DNA of 64,000 bases from Ulvibacterium marinum (GTDB lineage: Bacteria > Bacteroidota > Bacteroidia > Flavobacteriales > Flavobacteriaceae): NCBI RefSeq assembly GCF_003626755.1, contig NZ_RBCJ01000003.1, forward strand, positions 873,859-937,858, read 5' to 3'. Within the stretch, counting starts at the first letter, position 1, and every line of letters begins with the position of its first letter. The translations under genes and the position numbers were made by a program. Below the pieces are notes generated by a model, which saw only the letters and a list, made by a program, of their open reading frames with translations, ran no database searches and was not told the DNA's origin. Below are positions 44,126 to 53,464 of the stretch, one piece after another.

Positions 44126-44133
44126 TATCTTTG
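44126..44133 (+). promoter_or_regulatory. Promoter -7 element of YfiT-like gene
   Basis: TATCTTTG, exact TAnnTTTG, ending 5 bp before the ATG at 44139. It supports that start over the longer frame and implies a leaderless mRNA. Confidence 0.45.
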
Positions 44134-44138
44134 TTTTC

Positions 44139-44681
44139 ATGGAGAAAATCGATTTGGAAAAACTTCACTACCCGATAGGATATTTTGTGTTTCCAGAAAA
44201 TTTTGAAGATGCAATTATCGAAGATTGGATTTTGGAATTGGAGGTCTTTCCCCAAAAATTAAAGCTTCTGGTCAAGAATCTTTCCGATGAACAGTTGGAT
44301 ACCCCGTACCGACCGGACGGATGGACCGTGAGACAGGTGATCCACCATGTTTCGGACAGTCATCACAACAGTTATATGCGATTTAAATGGGCATTGACAG
44401 AAGATCGACCTATAATCAAGGCGTATGATGAAAAGGCTTGGGCCGATTTGTTGGATACCAGGACAGGGCCCATTGAAATGTCTTTGAACCATTTAAGTGC
44501 TATACATACCAAGTTGGTTTATTTGTTAAAAAGGCTTTCCCCTGGGGATTTGGAGAGAACGTTCATCCACCCTGAAAGCAATACCGAAACATCCTTAAAA
44601 GAGAATATAGGAAGATATGTGTGGCATGGAAACCATCATTACGCACACATCAAAAATTTACTGATCAAAAATAACTGGTGA
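44139..44681 (+). CDS. YfiT/DinB-like metal-dependent hydrolase
   Basis: 180 residues from ATG 44139 (eight upstream codons are open but overlap a promoter element). Four-helix DinB fold with the metal His set: IHHVSDSHHNSYMRFKWAL and WHGNHHYAHI. N-terminal LEKLHYPIGYFVFPE is the YfiT family signature. YfiT proteins are described as putative hydrolases or thiol (bacillithiol) transferases; the activity here is open. Confidence 0.9.
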   Translation: MEKIDLEKLHYPIGYFVFPENFEDAIIEDWILELEVFPQKLKLLVKNLSDEQLDTPYRPDGWTVRQVIHHVSDSHHNSYMRFKWALTEDRPIIKAYDEKAWADLLDTRTGPIEMSLNHLSAIHTKLVYLLKRLSPGDLERTFIHPESNTETSLKENIGRYVWHGNHHYAHIKNLLIKNNW

Positions 44682-44716
44682 GTCTTTCCTAGGATTTAAG
44701 GAGTGATAAAACAGGA

Positions 44717-45238
44717 CTAGACAGTTTTATACAGTATAAGCATCTGTCGCTCGTTTTCCAAAACATTTGGAAGATCCAGTACTCCTTCCCTAAGAATTTT
44801 AAATCCATTTTTTAGATAAAAATTTAAGGCAGGACCTTTTTTCATAGTATCCAGCCAAAGAATTTCTTTCTTTAGTTCCTTGGCCTTGTTTTCGGCAAAA
44901 TTCAGCACCTCTGTCCCGATACCCTTACCGGAGTACTCCCTTAGGAGGTAAAGCTTTTCCAATAAGAACGCTTCTTTGGAGGAGTAGGGTGCAATTTTGG
45001 AATGTAGTAGTACTTTAAAAATACCCACAGGCGATGCCCCTTGGTAAATGATGAAATGTTCATGGTTGGGATGTGCCAGTTCTTGGCCAAGAATGGATTG
45101 GGTAAAACTAGTGTTTATATAGGGCGCAGGATCTTCGTCCTCCCAGAGATGTAAATAGAACTGCCTATAGGATTTGATTCCAATGGCGCAGTAGACATCA
45201 AACAACTCTCGGGTCAATGCAGTTATGGCAATGTCCAT
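44717..45238 (-). CDS. GNAT-family N-acetyltransferase
   Basis: 173 residues from ATG 45238, which begins 4 bp after the cupin stop; the longer frame would overlap the cupin gene. Acetyl-CoA site YLLREYSGKGIGTEVLNFAE (motif A), then LWLDTMKKGPALNFYLKNGF. Substrate unknown. Last of a three-gene minus-strand run (redoxin, cupin, GNAT). Confidence 0.9.
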   Translation of the reverse strand: MDIAITALTRELFDVYCAIGIKSYRQFYLHLWEDEDPAPYINTSFTQSILGQELAHPNHEHFIIYQGASPVGIFKVLLHSKIAPYSSKEAFLLEKLYLLREYSGKGIGTEVLNFAENKAKELKKEILWLDTMKKGPALNFYLKNGFKILREGVLDLPNVLENERQMLILYKTV

Positions 45239-45242
45239 AAAC

Positions 45243-45566
45243 TTAGGTTTCCTTTTCCCCTCCTTCAGGGCCATAGAAAAGTACCCAAGTAGCAAAATCT
45301 TCGCTAAAGTTTTCAAAACGATGCTCTATTCCCGCAGGAACAAAAAGGAAATCCCCGGGGGAAAAATTCATGCGCACCCCATCATTCAAAAATTCACCGT
45401 TCCCAGAAATTATAATATATACTTCATCCCGGGGATGCGGTTTTTGTAAATCGACTTTTTGAGGCTTATACACTTCTACGGTCAAAGTGCCATGCTCAAA
45501 AAGGTTCAAAAAAAGTGATTCGGATTTTGCCAATCTGGCCAATGCTTCTTGAGGATCTATTTTCAT
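45243..45566 (-). CDS. Cupin-domain protein
   Basis: 107 residues, a single cupin barrel. HPRDEVYIIISGNGEF contains motif 1 (H, E) and GDFLFVPAGIEHRFENF contains motif 2 (final His). Could be a small dioxygenase, isomerase or sensor. Lies between a redoxin gene (15-bp gap) and the GNAT gene (4-bp gap). Confidence 0.9.
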   Translation of the reverse strand: MKIDPQEALARLAKSESLFLNLFEHGTLTVEVYKPQKVDLQKPHPRDEVYIIISGNGEFLNDGVRMNFSPGDFLFVPAGIEHRFENFSEDFATWVLFYGPEGGEKET

Positions 45567-45581
45567 TTCAGAAAATTTAAG

Positions 45582-46142
45582 TTAAGCGTCTGCCCATTTG
45601 ATGTTGCAGCCAATACTTGGTCTTTGAAACGCATCGATTTTTCTCCCTTCCAATAGGGCACTCATGGCATTTCTAAGATCCTTTCCGGTTACCGGTATTC
45701 CATTACCAGGACGGGAGTCGTCCAATTGTCCACGATACACCAGTTTTAGGGTACCATCAAAAAGGTAAAAGTCCGGTGTACAGGCAGCATCATAGGCCTT
45801 TGCTATTTCCTGTGTCTCGTCATAAAGATAGGGGAAGGAGTATCCTTCTTGTTGGGCGGTCTCTTTCATTAAATCTGGGGCATCCTGGGGATAATTCTGA
45901 ACATCGTTACTGGAGATGGCGATAAAACTAATCCCATTTTTTTGGTATTCCCGACCTAATTTTGAAATTTCAGGATTTACATGTTTTACAAAGGGACAAT
46001 GATTGCAGATGAACATGATTACGGTTCCCTTATCACCTTTTAAATCCTGAAGGCTAGCGTCTTTTCCGGTTACGGTATCCGTTAAACTGAATTCTGGGGC
46101 TGTAGTACCCAAGGGTAACATATTGCTAGGAGTTCTGGCCAT
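45582..46142 (-). CDS. Thioredoxin/redoxin-family protein with CxxC
   Basis: 186 residues, AhpC/TSA-redoxin fold without a signal peptide. The active site is CNHC (Cys46, Cys49) in VIMFICNHCPFVKHV; the cis-Pro is in AACTPDFYLF. This CNHCPF group is a common thioredoxin-like family in Bacteroidetes and other phyla. Likely a cytoplasmic thiol reductase or peroxidase. Confidence 0.9.
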   Translation of the reverse strand: MARTPSNMLPLGTTAPEFSLTDTVTGKDASLQDLKGDKGTVIMFICNHCPFVKHVNPEISKLGREYQKNGISFIAISSNDVQNYPQDAPDLMKETAQQEGYSFPYLYDETQEIAKAYDAACTPDFYLFDGTLKLVYRGQLDDSRPGNGIPVTGKDLRNAMSALLEGRKIDAFQRPSIGCNIKWADA

Positions 46143-46394
46143 TTTGTACTTTTTTTTGTATTTATGGTCCTATGAAAGGATTCAGACTAGATAAAACAAC
46201 TCGGTACATCAAAGTTAAAAAGAATTTTATGGATCTTTTGTTTGGGCGAACTAATGTAAATTAAAAAATAGACTTCAAAGGGCGACCTATATGGCTTTAT
46301 TTAAAACTATATACAAAACAAACCAAGGTACTTGATATCCTAGCTTGGAATTTCCGTAACCTCCCTTGGAGAATAAGAAAAAAGAAAGATTGAT

Positions 46395-47438
46395 TTGAAA
46401 AAAATTGGGTATTACCTCATAAAATTTTGGATACAAAATGGATTGCATCAATACTTTTCCAAAATAAAGGTCCATGGTCTTGAAAATGTTCCAAAAGACA
46501 AGCCAGTGCTTTTTCTGGCCAATCATCAAAGTGCACTATTGGATGTCCTGCTCGTTGCCGTAGATTGTAATCGCAAGCCTTATTTTCTTACTCGTGCCGA
46601 TGTATTCAAAAAGCCTTTGCTGAAAAAGTTTTTTGGTTTTCTGCAGATGATACCAATTTACCGGATTCGTGATGGTCGAGAATCCTTAAAGAACAATACG
46701 GAGGTATTTGATCATTGTGCACATTTGTTAGGCGATGAAAAGGCCATATTGATGTTCCCGGAGGCCAATCATAATCTAAAACGTAGAGTTAGACCTTTAA
46801 GCAAAGGTTTTACACGTATTGTATTCGCTGCATTACAGCAAAATCCAAATTTGGACATACGTTTGGTTCCCATTGGATTGAATTATCAAAATGCGGAAGG
46901 TTTCCCAGATTCAGTGGCTATTTATTTCGGCCAGGATATTTCCGTACAACAGTTTTATGATGCCTCCAATCTAATTTCATCCACCCATATCATCAAACAA
47001 AGGGTTTCGGAGGCACTAAAAACGCTAACCACTCATATAGAGGACGAAGACTTGTATGATGCCATTATAAGGCATTTGGATAAGAACAGGACAGATTATT
47101 TGGACCCTACAAAAGTCAATTCAAAATTGAAAACCCTAAAACCCTTGGAGACCCAGACCCATGTAAAGAGGAAACGGGAAAAAGGGTTTCTCCAAATTGC
47201 TTTTTACATTTTTAATTTCCCGATTATACTGCTTTGGAAAACTATGGTAAAACCTAGGGTTTGGGAACCAGAGTTTACCGCCACAATCAGATTCGGTTTC
47301 GCCTTAATGGCATACCCGCTCTATTATGCATTCTTGTTTATAGTGCTTATGATTCTATATGCCCCCTTAACTGCCTTTATCATAGTCCTGGGCATTTTTC
47401 TTTTCAATTTGGGGTATGTGAAGTTACGTGTGCGTTAA
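46395..47438 (+). CDS. 1-acyl-sn-glycerol-3-phosphate acyltransferase-like protein (PlsC family)
   Basis: 347 residues from TTG 46395. The acyltransferase motifs are NHQSALLD (His44; here with five residues between His and Asp rather than four) and FPEANHN (where FPEG is usual), followed by RPLSKGFTRIVFAAL. Two C-terminal membrane helices (about 285-345). It belongs to a Bacteroidetes PlsC group longer than E. coli PlsC; acyl acceptor not certain. The 252-bp gap before it shows no other gene. Confidence 0.88.
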   Translation: MKKIGYYLIKFWIQNGLHQYFSKIKVHGLENVPKDKPVLFLANHQSALLDVLLVAVDCNRKPYFLTRADVFKKPLLKKFFGFLQMIPIYRIRDGRESLKNNTEVFDHCAHLLGDEKAILMFPEANHNLKRRVRPLSKGFTRIVFAALQQNPNLDIRLVPIGLNYQNAEGFPDSVAIYFGQDISVQQFYDASNLISSTHIIKQRVSEALKTLTTHIEDEDLYDAIIRHLDKNRTDYLDPTKVNSKLKTLKPLETQTHVKRKREKGFLQIAFYIFNFPIILLWKTMVKPRVWEPEFTATIRFGFALMAYPLYYAFLFIVLMILYAPLTAFIIVLGIFLFNLGYVKLRVR

Positions 47439-47470
47439 GGATGTTATTGTCCTGGTTTTTGAGCTTTACG

Positions 47471-50002
47471 TTACATTATCCCACCGAAGAAAATGGCGTT
47501 CATCAGTAATTTGTTGGTACCATACCAGAATGCCCTAAAGTTTGTGTTATCCGTAAACACTACAACTCTGCCCTTGCCCAACTTCTGAACCTGAAAAGGC
47601 ACACTTCCCTTTAACATGGCCAAATTCTCCTCGGAGATGTATCCGCTTAATAGTGGGGTATGAGTATACTGGATTGGATTGTTATAGCTATCCTTATCCG
47701 GTTCAATAAAAATATTCGTATTTCGAAAAAGCGCTAATCGATTATTTTTGTACCCATAGTTAATAGGATGAGATCGATCCAATTTGGTCTGAAAAATGGC
47801 ACCACCAGTCACTTGCGCACCCTTGAAATCATTTTTTGCCCCAAACGAAATATTTTTGGCGACCAAAGTATCCTTTCGGAATTTGAGCTTCATCAGCTCA
47901 TTTTTTTCAAACCACTCGGTTGCGCTTCTGTAACCTATTAAAGTTCCACCTTGCATTACCCAGTCCTTTAGATTTTGGGAACCTTTTGCGGCCAAAGCCA
48001 TACTGGCACTGCTGGAACTTGGTATTATTAGGTCCGTATACTTTGTGAGATCTACCTTATCCAAATAGGAAACATCGATCTTAGTGATTTTCATGTCATA
48101 TCGGGTATCGAACAAATGCCAGATCTCACCTGCATCATACGAACGTATGCCTTGGCCGACCAAGATGGCCACTTTTTGTTTTTTTAAGGGATCAAAATCG
48201 TTACTGCCCAAGTCTATTCCTTTGGTAAGTCCAGTACTGACTGCCTTTATATGTACTTTGCTTTTTTGGGCAACTGTACTTAAAAAATCATGAAGTTCCT
48301 TGGGTTGCAATTCCTGATTCTGAACGGGGATCATAATGGTTCCATAGTCGTATTGCTTGCCCTCCAAGGAGAAAGGGTATTTGGCAACTTTGGCGCGTAG
48401 CCCTTTTTCCAATATCATGTTAAGGGCTTTGGGGGTGTAATACTCGTGCCATTCAAAAAGATAGGCATAATTGCTATTGGTATCAACACTTCCCGATAAA
48501 TCAGTAAGTTCGGTTATTTCAGGACCTATATTTTCCAATGTGTTTACTTCAGCATAGTCCATATTAAAGGCCAGTGGGAAGGTCCAAGCGGATACGTCAT
48601 AGAACAAGCTGTCCTTAAATGTGGTCCGTTTTTCGAACATAGCTTTTATTAGGCGGTGATTTTTTTGGCGCATGGGTACTACATAACCATATCCCTTACT
48701 GTAACGTTTTCCGTCTAATGTCATGTCATTGGCCAATTCATGAAATTTTACGCCGTGTCGATGTAGAACTTCAGCCAAATGCCATGCTTTGGAAGCATCC
48801 TTGCTGTCTCCAAAAATAATGGCCTGGGTCTTGTTACGGGAGGCCTCGTTCCTTGAACCGTTATAAAAATCACGTTGATACTCCAGGATTTTGGTTCGCA
48901 TATTTTTAGCCGCCTCTATGGTGGATAGTGCAGTGGTAAACTGATTTCGGATTGTAAATGGAAAGGTGAGGAGGCCATTTTCTGTCTCCTGGATATGCCC
49001 ACGGGAACTGCCCTGCTCAAAAAGAATTCCAATGCTTCCGTTAACATCCGGAAAGGTAGAGCCTTTTCCATAATAATAATCGTCATAGTTCTCTTCCGAA
49101 TAGTACAACGACCCAATCTTATCCAAAGCCTTGGCGTGGTATGTTCCAATCTCTGCCGTTAGTTCTTGGTTCAACTTGGATGTTAGGGGATGGACCCGTG
49201 AAGGTTCCCCCGGTTGAAAAAAGAAAGTGGAATTCGTGCCCATCTCATGGTGATCTGTTAAGATGTTTGGTAGCCATTTATGAAACGTGTGGATGCGTGC
49301 ACGGCTTTCCGGCAATTGAACAGGTAGCCAATCGCGGTTCATATCAAACCAGTAGTGGTTGGTACGCCCACCGGGCCATACTTCATGGTATTCCCTTTCG
49401 TTATTATCGGCATTTAGGTTCTGGCTCCTGTTGGTATTGGCCCAATAGGCAAAACGTTGTAGGCCATCCGGATTGAAAGAGGGATCCAATAAAATGACCA
49501 AGTTATCCAAGGTCTCTTCGATGTCCGGCCCTTCCGCGGTTGCCAAATAGTAGACATAGGCCAATGCTGCATTAGATCCGCTGGGCTCATTGCCGTGTAT
49601 GGAAAATCCTTGGTACACCACCAAGGGCATTTTTTCGGTATTTAAGGAACTTCCTCTTTCTTCGGTTAAGGCAAGATGCTCCTGTCTAATTTTTTCAAGG
49701 TTTCTATGGTTCTTTGCTGAGGTTACCGTAAGTAATAAAATTGGCCGTCCCTCAAAAGTCTCGCCTCTACTCTCAATGGTAATGCGTTCGCTTGCTTCGG
49801 CCAAAGTCCGCATATAAAACATAAGCTTATCATGGGTCACATGCCATTCACCTACCTCATGACCAATAATTTCTTTCGGAGTGGGAATATCCTCTTTGTA
49901 GTTGATGCCTTGGGGAAGGTAGTAATTCAAGTCCAAGGATTCTTGGGATAAACCTATTAGATAAGCAAAAAAGAGCAAAAACAAGGGGATAGCTGTTCTC
50001 AT
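47471..50002 (-). CDS. Secreted M14-family zinc carboxypeptidase
   Basis: 843 residues from ATG 50002, giving a signal peptide (FLLFFAYLIGLSQ); 22 upstream codons are open but spoil the signal. Zinc ligands: HGNEPSGS (HxxE, near 135) and the later His in TDHHEMGTNSTFFF; DMNRDW and NPDGLQRFAY are M14 hallmarks. The long C-terminal half (about 390-843) has a class-I-amidotransferase-like stretch, DLIIPSSSSASMALAAKGSQ. A peptide scavenging role is likely. Confidence 0.92.
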   Translation of the reverse strand: MRTAIPLFLLFFAYLIGLSQESLDLNYYLPQGINYKEDIPTPKEIIGHEVGEWHVTHDKLMFYMRTLAEASERITIESRGETFEGRPILLLTVTSAKNHRNLEKIRQEHLALTEERGSSLNTEKMPLVVYQGFSIHGNEPSGSNAALAYVYYLATAEGPDIEETLDNLVILLDPSFNPDGLQRFAYWANTNRSQNLNADNNEREYHEVWPGGRTNHYWFDMNRDWLPVQLPESRARIHTFHKWLPNILTDHHEMGTNSTFFFQPGEPSRVHPLTSKLNQELTAEIGTYHAKALDKIGSLYYSEENYDDYYYGKGSTFPDVNGSIGILFEQGSSRGHIQETENGLLTFPFTIRNQFTTALSTIEAAKNMRTKILEYQRDFYNGSRNEASRNKTQAIIFGDSKDASKAWHLAEVLHRHGVKFHELANDMTLDGKRYSKGYGYVVPMRQKNHRLIKAMFEKRTTFKDSLFYDVSAWTFPLAFNMDYAEVNTLENIGPEITELTDLSGSVDTNSNYAYLFEWHEYYTPKALNMILEKGLRAKVAKYPFSLEGKQYDYGTIMIPVQNQELQPKELHDFLSTVAQKSKVHIKAVSTGLTKGIDLGSNDFDPLKKQKVAILVGQGIRSYDAGEIWHLFDTRYDMKITKIDVSYLDKVDLTKYTDLIIPSSSSASMALAAKGSQNLKDWVMQGGTLIGYRSATEWFEKNELMKLKFRKDTLVAKNISFGAKNDFKGAQVTGGAIFQTKLDRSHPINYGYKNNRLALFRNTNIFIEPDKDSYNNPIQYTHTPLLSGYISEENLAMLKGSVPFQVQKLGKGRVVVFTDNTNFRAFWYGTNKLLMNAIFFGGIM

Positions 50003-50089
50003 ATAAGACCTAAAATTTATAAATGGCAAAAACAAAAAACGACCCTTTGTCCGAAGAGCCGTTATCATACTATTTAAGAAACTCCTAAT

Positions 50090-50461
50090 TTAAATATCAT
50101 CAAAATCTACATCTGTAAAGCTTTCAGCGGACTTTATTTCTCCATTCTCACTGGGTTCCTCTTTTTTAAAATCTTTCTGATGACGCTCGGAAATTACTTC
50201 GGAACCTTTTTCATCAAAAATAAAATCCATCATTTCTTCAACATTTTCCCTGAACGCTTGAAAATCCTCTTTATAAAGGTATATCTTGTGTTTTTTATAG
50301 TGGAAAGAACCGTCATCATGTGTAAACTTTTTGCTTTCCGTAATGGTCAAATAATAGTCCCCGGCCTTAGTGCTTCTTACATCAAAAAAATAGGTTCTTC
50401 TTCCAGCCCTTAAAACCTTGGAATGGATTTCTTCCTGATCCATTAGTTCTCTCTCGCTCAT
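50090..50461 (-). CDS. DUF3276 / PUR-family DNA- and RNA-binding protein
   Basis: 123 residues. VLRAGRRTYFFDVRSTKAGDYYLTITESKK cut at about residues 16-45 is the PUR/DUF3276 signature, with RTYFFDVR as the core; then HYKKHKIYLYKEDFQAF, and an acidic disordered tail. It binds single-stranded nucleic acid and is near-universal in Bacteroidetes. Monocistronic. Confidence 0.93.
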   Translation of the reverse strand: MSERELMDQEEIHSKVLRAGRRTYFFDVRSTKAGDYYLTITESKKFTHDDGSFHYKKHKIYLYKEDFQAFRENVEEMMDFIFDEKGSEVISERHQKDFKKEEPSENGEIKSAESFTDVDFDDI

Positions 50462-50546
50462 TTTGTGTAGTTTATAGTTGTTAAATAAATGGTATTAATC
50501 CTTCAAAAATGTGAAAAAAATGGGAATAAGGCAACAATTTGATTGT

Positions 50547-52295
50547 TTATTTCTCAGAGAGTTGGTTGATATAAAGCTCTCTGTAATACCCCTCTACATT
50601 GTTCAATTCCTCATGCGTACCCTCTTGTAAAAGCTGGCCATCCTCCAGGACGAAAACCTTGTCCGCATTCTTTGCCGATGAAACCCTATGGCTTACTATT
50701 ATGGTCGTTTTATCATTGGAAACTTTCTTTAAATTATTTAAGATTTCCTCTTCTGTCTCGGTATCCACGGCAGAAAGACAATCATCGAACAAATAGACCT
50801 TAGGGTCTTTCAATAGGGCCCTAGCTATGGAGACTCTTTGTTTTTGGCCTCCACTTAAGGTAATCCCCCTTTCCCCAAGTACGGTATCATACTTCTTGGT
50901 AAAGCCCATAATATTTTCGTGAACCGCGGCATTTTTTGCCACAGTTACAACTTCTTTCTCCATGGCATCATATTTACCGAACTTTATATTGCTTTCAATG
51001 GTGTCGGAAAATAGCAAGGCATCCTGAGGTACCGCCCCAATAGCTTCTCTAAGGGTTTTTAGGTTTATATTTTTTACCGGAATGTCGTCTATTAATATTT
51101 CACCGGAAGACACATCGTAAAGACGGGTAATTAAATCGAGAATGGTAGATTTTCCGGCCCCTGTTTTGCCCAAAATGGCGACCGTTTCCCCTGGACTAAT
51201 GGAAAATGAAATATCCTTTAGTGCGGTAATATTGGTATCCTCATAGGTAAAGGATACGTTTTTGAACTCGATTTTTCCTTTAATAGGGATTGATTCGGCT
51301 ACCTGATTACATATTTTAGGACGCTCTTTTAGAAATTCATTTATTCTCTTTTGCGAAGCCTCCGCGCGTTGTACGATGGAGGTTAGCCATCCCACAATGG
51401 CCACGGGCCATGTGAGCATATTTACGTATAAAATAAATTCTGCGATAACACCCACGGAATTTATCTCTCCGTCTATATATTGTTTTCCGCCAATGTAGAT
51501 AACAAAAATATTGCTTATGCCTATAAGCAAGATCATTAAAGGAAAGAACCATGCGTTTACCTTGGCCAGGTCCATACTTTTGTTCTTCCCTTCTACGGCC
51601 AAGCCCCCTAGATCACCGCTCACCTGAGGCTCCAGGGCATATGCCTTTATTACAGACACTCCGGAAAAAACTTCTTGCGTAAAAGTAGATAGGGTAGACA
51701 GGTATTCTTGGACAACCGTACTACGATTGTGGATGACTTTACTGATTTTATAAATAAGAACGGACAAAATGGGAAGAGGTATCAAAGTATATGCTGCCAA
51801 GGTGGGTGCCTTTATGAACATAATGGGGATAATACAAGCAAAAAGGGTAACCGTATTCATACCATACATCACTGCCGGCCCGGCATACATACGTACTTGA
51901 CCCACATCCTCGCTTATGCGGTTCATCAAATCCCCGGTTCTATTTTTTTTATAAAAACTAAGGCTTAACAGTTGATAGTGGTCAAAAACCTCGTTTTTCA
52001 GGTCATATTCAATATATCGTGAAACATTAATAATCGTTTGGCGCATTAAAAAAGTAAAGAACCCGGATAGCAAGGCCGCACCTACAATGATCAAGATGAA
52101 CTCCAAAAGCATTTCTTTTGCCACAGGTTCAGTTATCTTTTGGGCCATGAAATCCTCCACGACTTGTATGGAATTGTTCACGTAAGAAGGCATCACTAAT
52201 TGAAATACTCGGGCAATGATGGTAATTAAAATGCCCACCAATAGTTTGAACCAATATTTTTTGAAGTATTTGTTAACGTGTTTTAATTCCTTCAT
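50547..52295 (-). CDS. ABC exporter half-transporter (MdlA/MdlB-like)
   Basis: 582 residues, TMD-NBD fusion. Six membrane helices (1-310), then Walker A GKTGAGKST, Q-loop, signature LSGGQKQRVSIARALLKDP, Walker B VYLFDDCLSAVD, and H-loop IIVSHRVSS. The Walker B second acid is Asp, not the catalytic Glu (DE) of most exporters, as in one half of heterodimeric exporters such as the YheI/MdlA type. No partner half-transporter is adjacent. Substrate unknown. Confidence 0.93.
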   Translation of the reverse strand: MKELKHVNKYFKKYWFKLLVGILITIIARVFQLVMPSYVNNSIQVVEDFMAQKITEPVAKEMLLEFILIIVGAALLSGFFTFLMRQTIINVSRYIEYDLKNEVFDHYQLLSLSFYKKNRTGDLMNRISEDVGQVRMYAGPAVMYGMNTVTLFACIIPIMFIKAPTLAAYTLIPLPILSVLIYKISKVIHNRSTVVQEYLSTLSTFTQEVFSGVSVIKAYALEPQVSGDLGGLAVEGKNKSMDLAKVNAWFFPLMILLIGISNIFVIYIGGKQYIDGEINSVGVIAEFILYVNMLTWPVAIVGWLTSIVQRAEASQKRINEFLKERPKICNQVAESIPIKGKIEFKNVSFTYEDTNITALKDISFSISPGETVAILGKTGAGKSTILDLITRLYDVSSGEILIDDIPVKNINLKTLREAIGAVPQDALLFSDTIESNIKFGKYDAMEKEVVTVAKNAAVHENIMGFTKKYDTVLGERGITLSGGQKQRVSIARALLKDPKVYLFDDCLSAVDTETEEEILNNLKKVSNDKTTIIVSHRVSSAKNADKVFVLEDGQLLQEGTHEELNNVEGYYRELYINQLSEK

Positions 52296-52398
52296 GCAAC
52301 CGTTGGGCTAGGTGTAATGCTTATTTTCGATTTCGCCAAAGATAGGTCTTTGGGAGATAAACAAATGTTATAAAATACCTAAGATAAAGCTTGGAACC

Positions 52399-52431
52399 TT
52401 GGCACAGAATAAAAATAGATTGCTATTTTTG
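52399..52431 (+). promoter_or_regulatory. Promoter of nusB-DUF1573-yajC
   Basis: TTG at 52399-52401 and TATTTTTG at 52424-52431, spacing 22 bp; full match. Leader about 37 nt. Confidence 0.65.
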
Positions 52432-52473
52432 CGGGGCGATGATTAACCCATTTCTTTCAAAAGTTCTGCGCAA

Positions 52474-53421
52474 ATGTTGACGAGAAGGCATATTAGGGTA
52501 AAGGTGATGCAGTGCATTTACGCTTTGACCCAATCCCAAGATGATTCCTTGGAAAAACAACAAAAATTTCTGAGGACGAGTATTGAAGGGATGTACGTTC
52601 TCTATTTATTGGTGCTGAGTTTGTTATCCGAAATACAGCATAAGGCCAGCGGTCATTTAAAAATTACCTCCAAAAAATATTTGTCCGGCATCTCCGACGA
52701 GTATCCCAAAAAAGAAAAATTCATAAACAACAGGGTACTGTTGCAAATTTCCAATAATAGTTTATTGGAGGATGAGCTGAAAAAAAGAAAACTTCAAAAT
52801 TGGTATCTGAACGAGGAATATGTAAAACTGATTTATAAGGAAATTTTGGAAAGTGAGCACTATGACCAGTACATGCGTTCCAATCAAAGCAGTTATGAAG
52901 AGGATAGGCAGTTTGTTCTCGATGTATTCCGTGAAATAATTGCCCCTAACGAAAAAATTTACGAATATTTTGAAGATGACAAGTTAACTTGGGTCGATGA
53001 CATTCCCATTGTAAATACCTTTGTTTTAAAACTATTGAAGAAATCCAAGGAAAGTCATAATGAATCCTTCTTCTTGCCCAAACTGCTAAAGGATCAGGCC
53101 GATATGGATTTTGCCCAAAAGCTCTTGACAACTACGTTGCTGAACAATACGCGTTGGGAGAAGGAGATAGAGGGCAAGACCCCAAATTGGGACAAGGACC
53201 GTATAGCGGATGTTGATGCTATTTTACTAAAAATGGCTATTTGCGAACTTTTAAACTTCCCTTCCATTCCGGAAAAAGTAACCATAAATGAATTTTTGGA
53301 AATTGCCAAGGAGTATTCAACACCAAAAAGTAGCATATTCATCAATGGTATTTTAGATAAACTGGTAAAGGAATACAGGGTAGAGGGAAAACTTAAAAAA
53401 ACCGGTAGGGGCTTGTTGTAA
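52474..53421 (+). CDS. nusB: Transcription antitermination factor NusB, long form
   Basis: 315 residues, about twice E. coli NusB. The N-terminus MLTRRHIRVKVMQCIYALTQ is NusB-like; an inserted helical region (about 45-190) is followed by the conserved NusB second half, DRIADVDAILLKMAICELLN and EKVTINEFLEIAKEYSTPKS. Bacteroidetes NusB proteins generally have this length. Part of the antitermination complex with NusE/S10. DUF1573 and yajC follow on the same strand. Confidence 0.94.
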   Translation: MLTRRHIRVKVMQCIYALTQSQDDSLEKQQKFLRTSIEGMYVLYLLVLSLLSEIQHKASGHLKITSKKYLSGISDEYPKKEKFINNRVLLQISNNSLLEDELKKRKLQNWYLNEEYVKLIYKEILESEHYDQYMRSNQSSYEEDRQFVLDVFREIIAPNEKIYEYFEDDKLTWVDDIPIVNTFVLKLLKKSKESHNESFFLPKLLKDQADMDFAQKLLTTTLLNNTRWEKEIEGKTPNWDKDRIADVDAILLKMAICELLNFPSIPEKVTINEFLEIAKEYSTPKSSIFINGILDKLVKEYRVEGKLKKTGRGLL

Positions 53422-53428
53422 ACAATAT

Positions 53429-53446
53429 TTCTGTAATTTTACAGAA
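53429..53446. promoter_or_regulatory. 18-bp palindrome between nusB and DUF1573
   Basis: TTCTGTAA-TT-TTACAGAA, perfect 8-bp arms, 19 bp before the DUF1573 ATG region. Could be an operator or a small mRNA hairpin; no T run follows, so it is not a terminator. Confidence 0.45.
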
Positions 53447-53464
53447 TATAAAAAATATTACATA

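Noticed and set aside
46287-46529. 80-codon minus-strand ORF before and within the PlsC gene
   Set aside because: Mostly overlaps the well-supported PlsC coding frame; composition is that of a shadow ORF.
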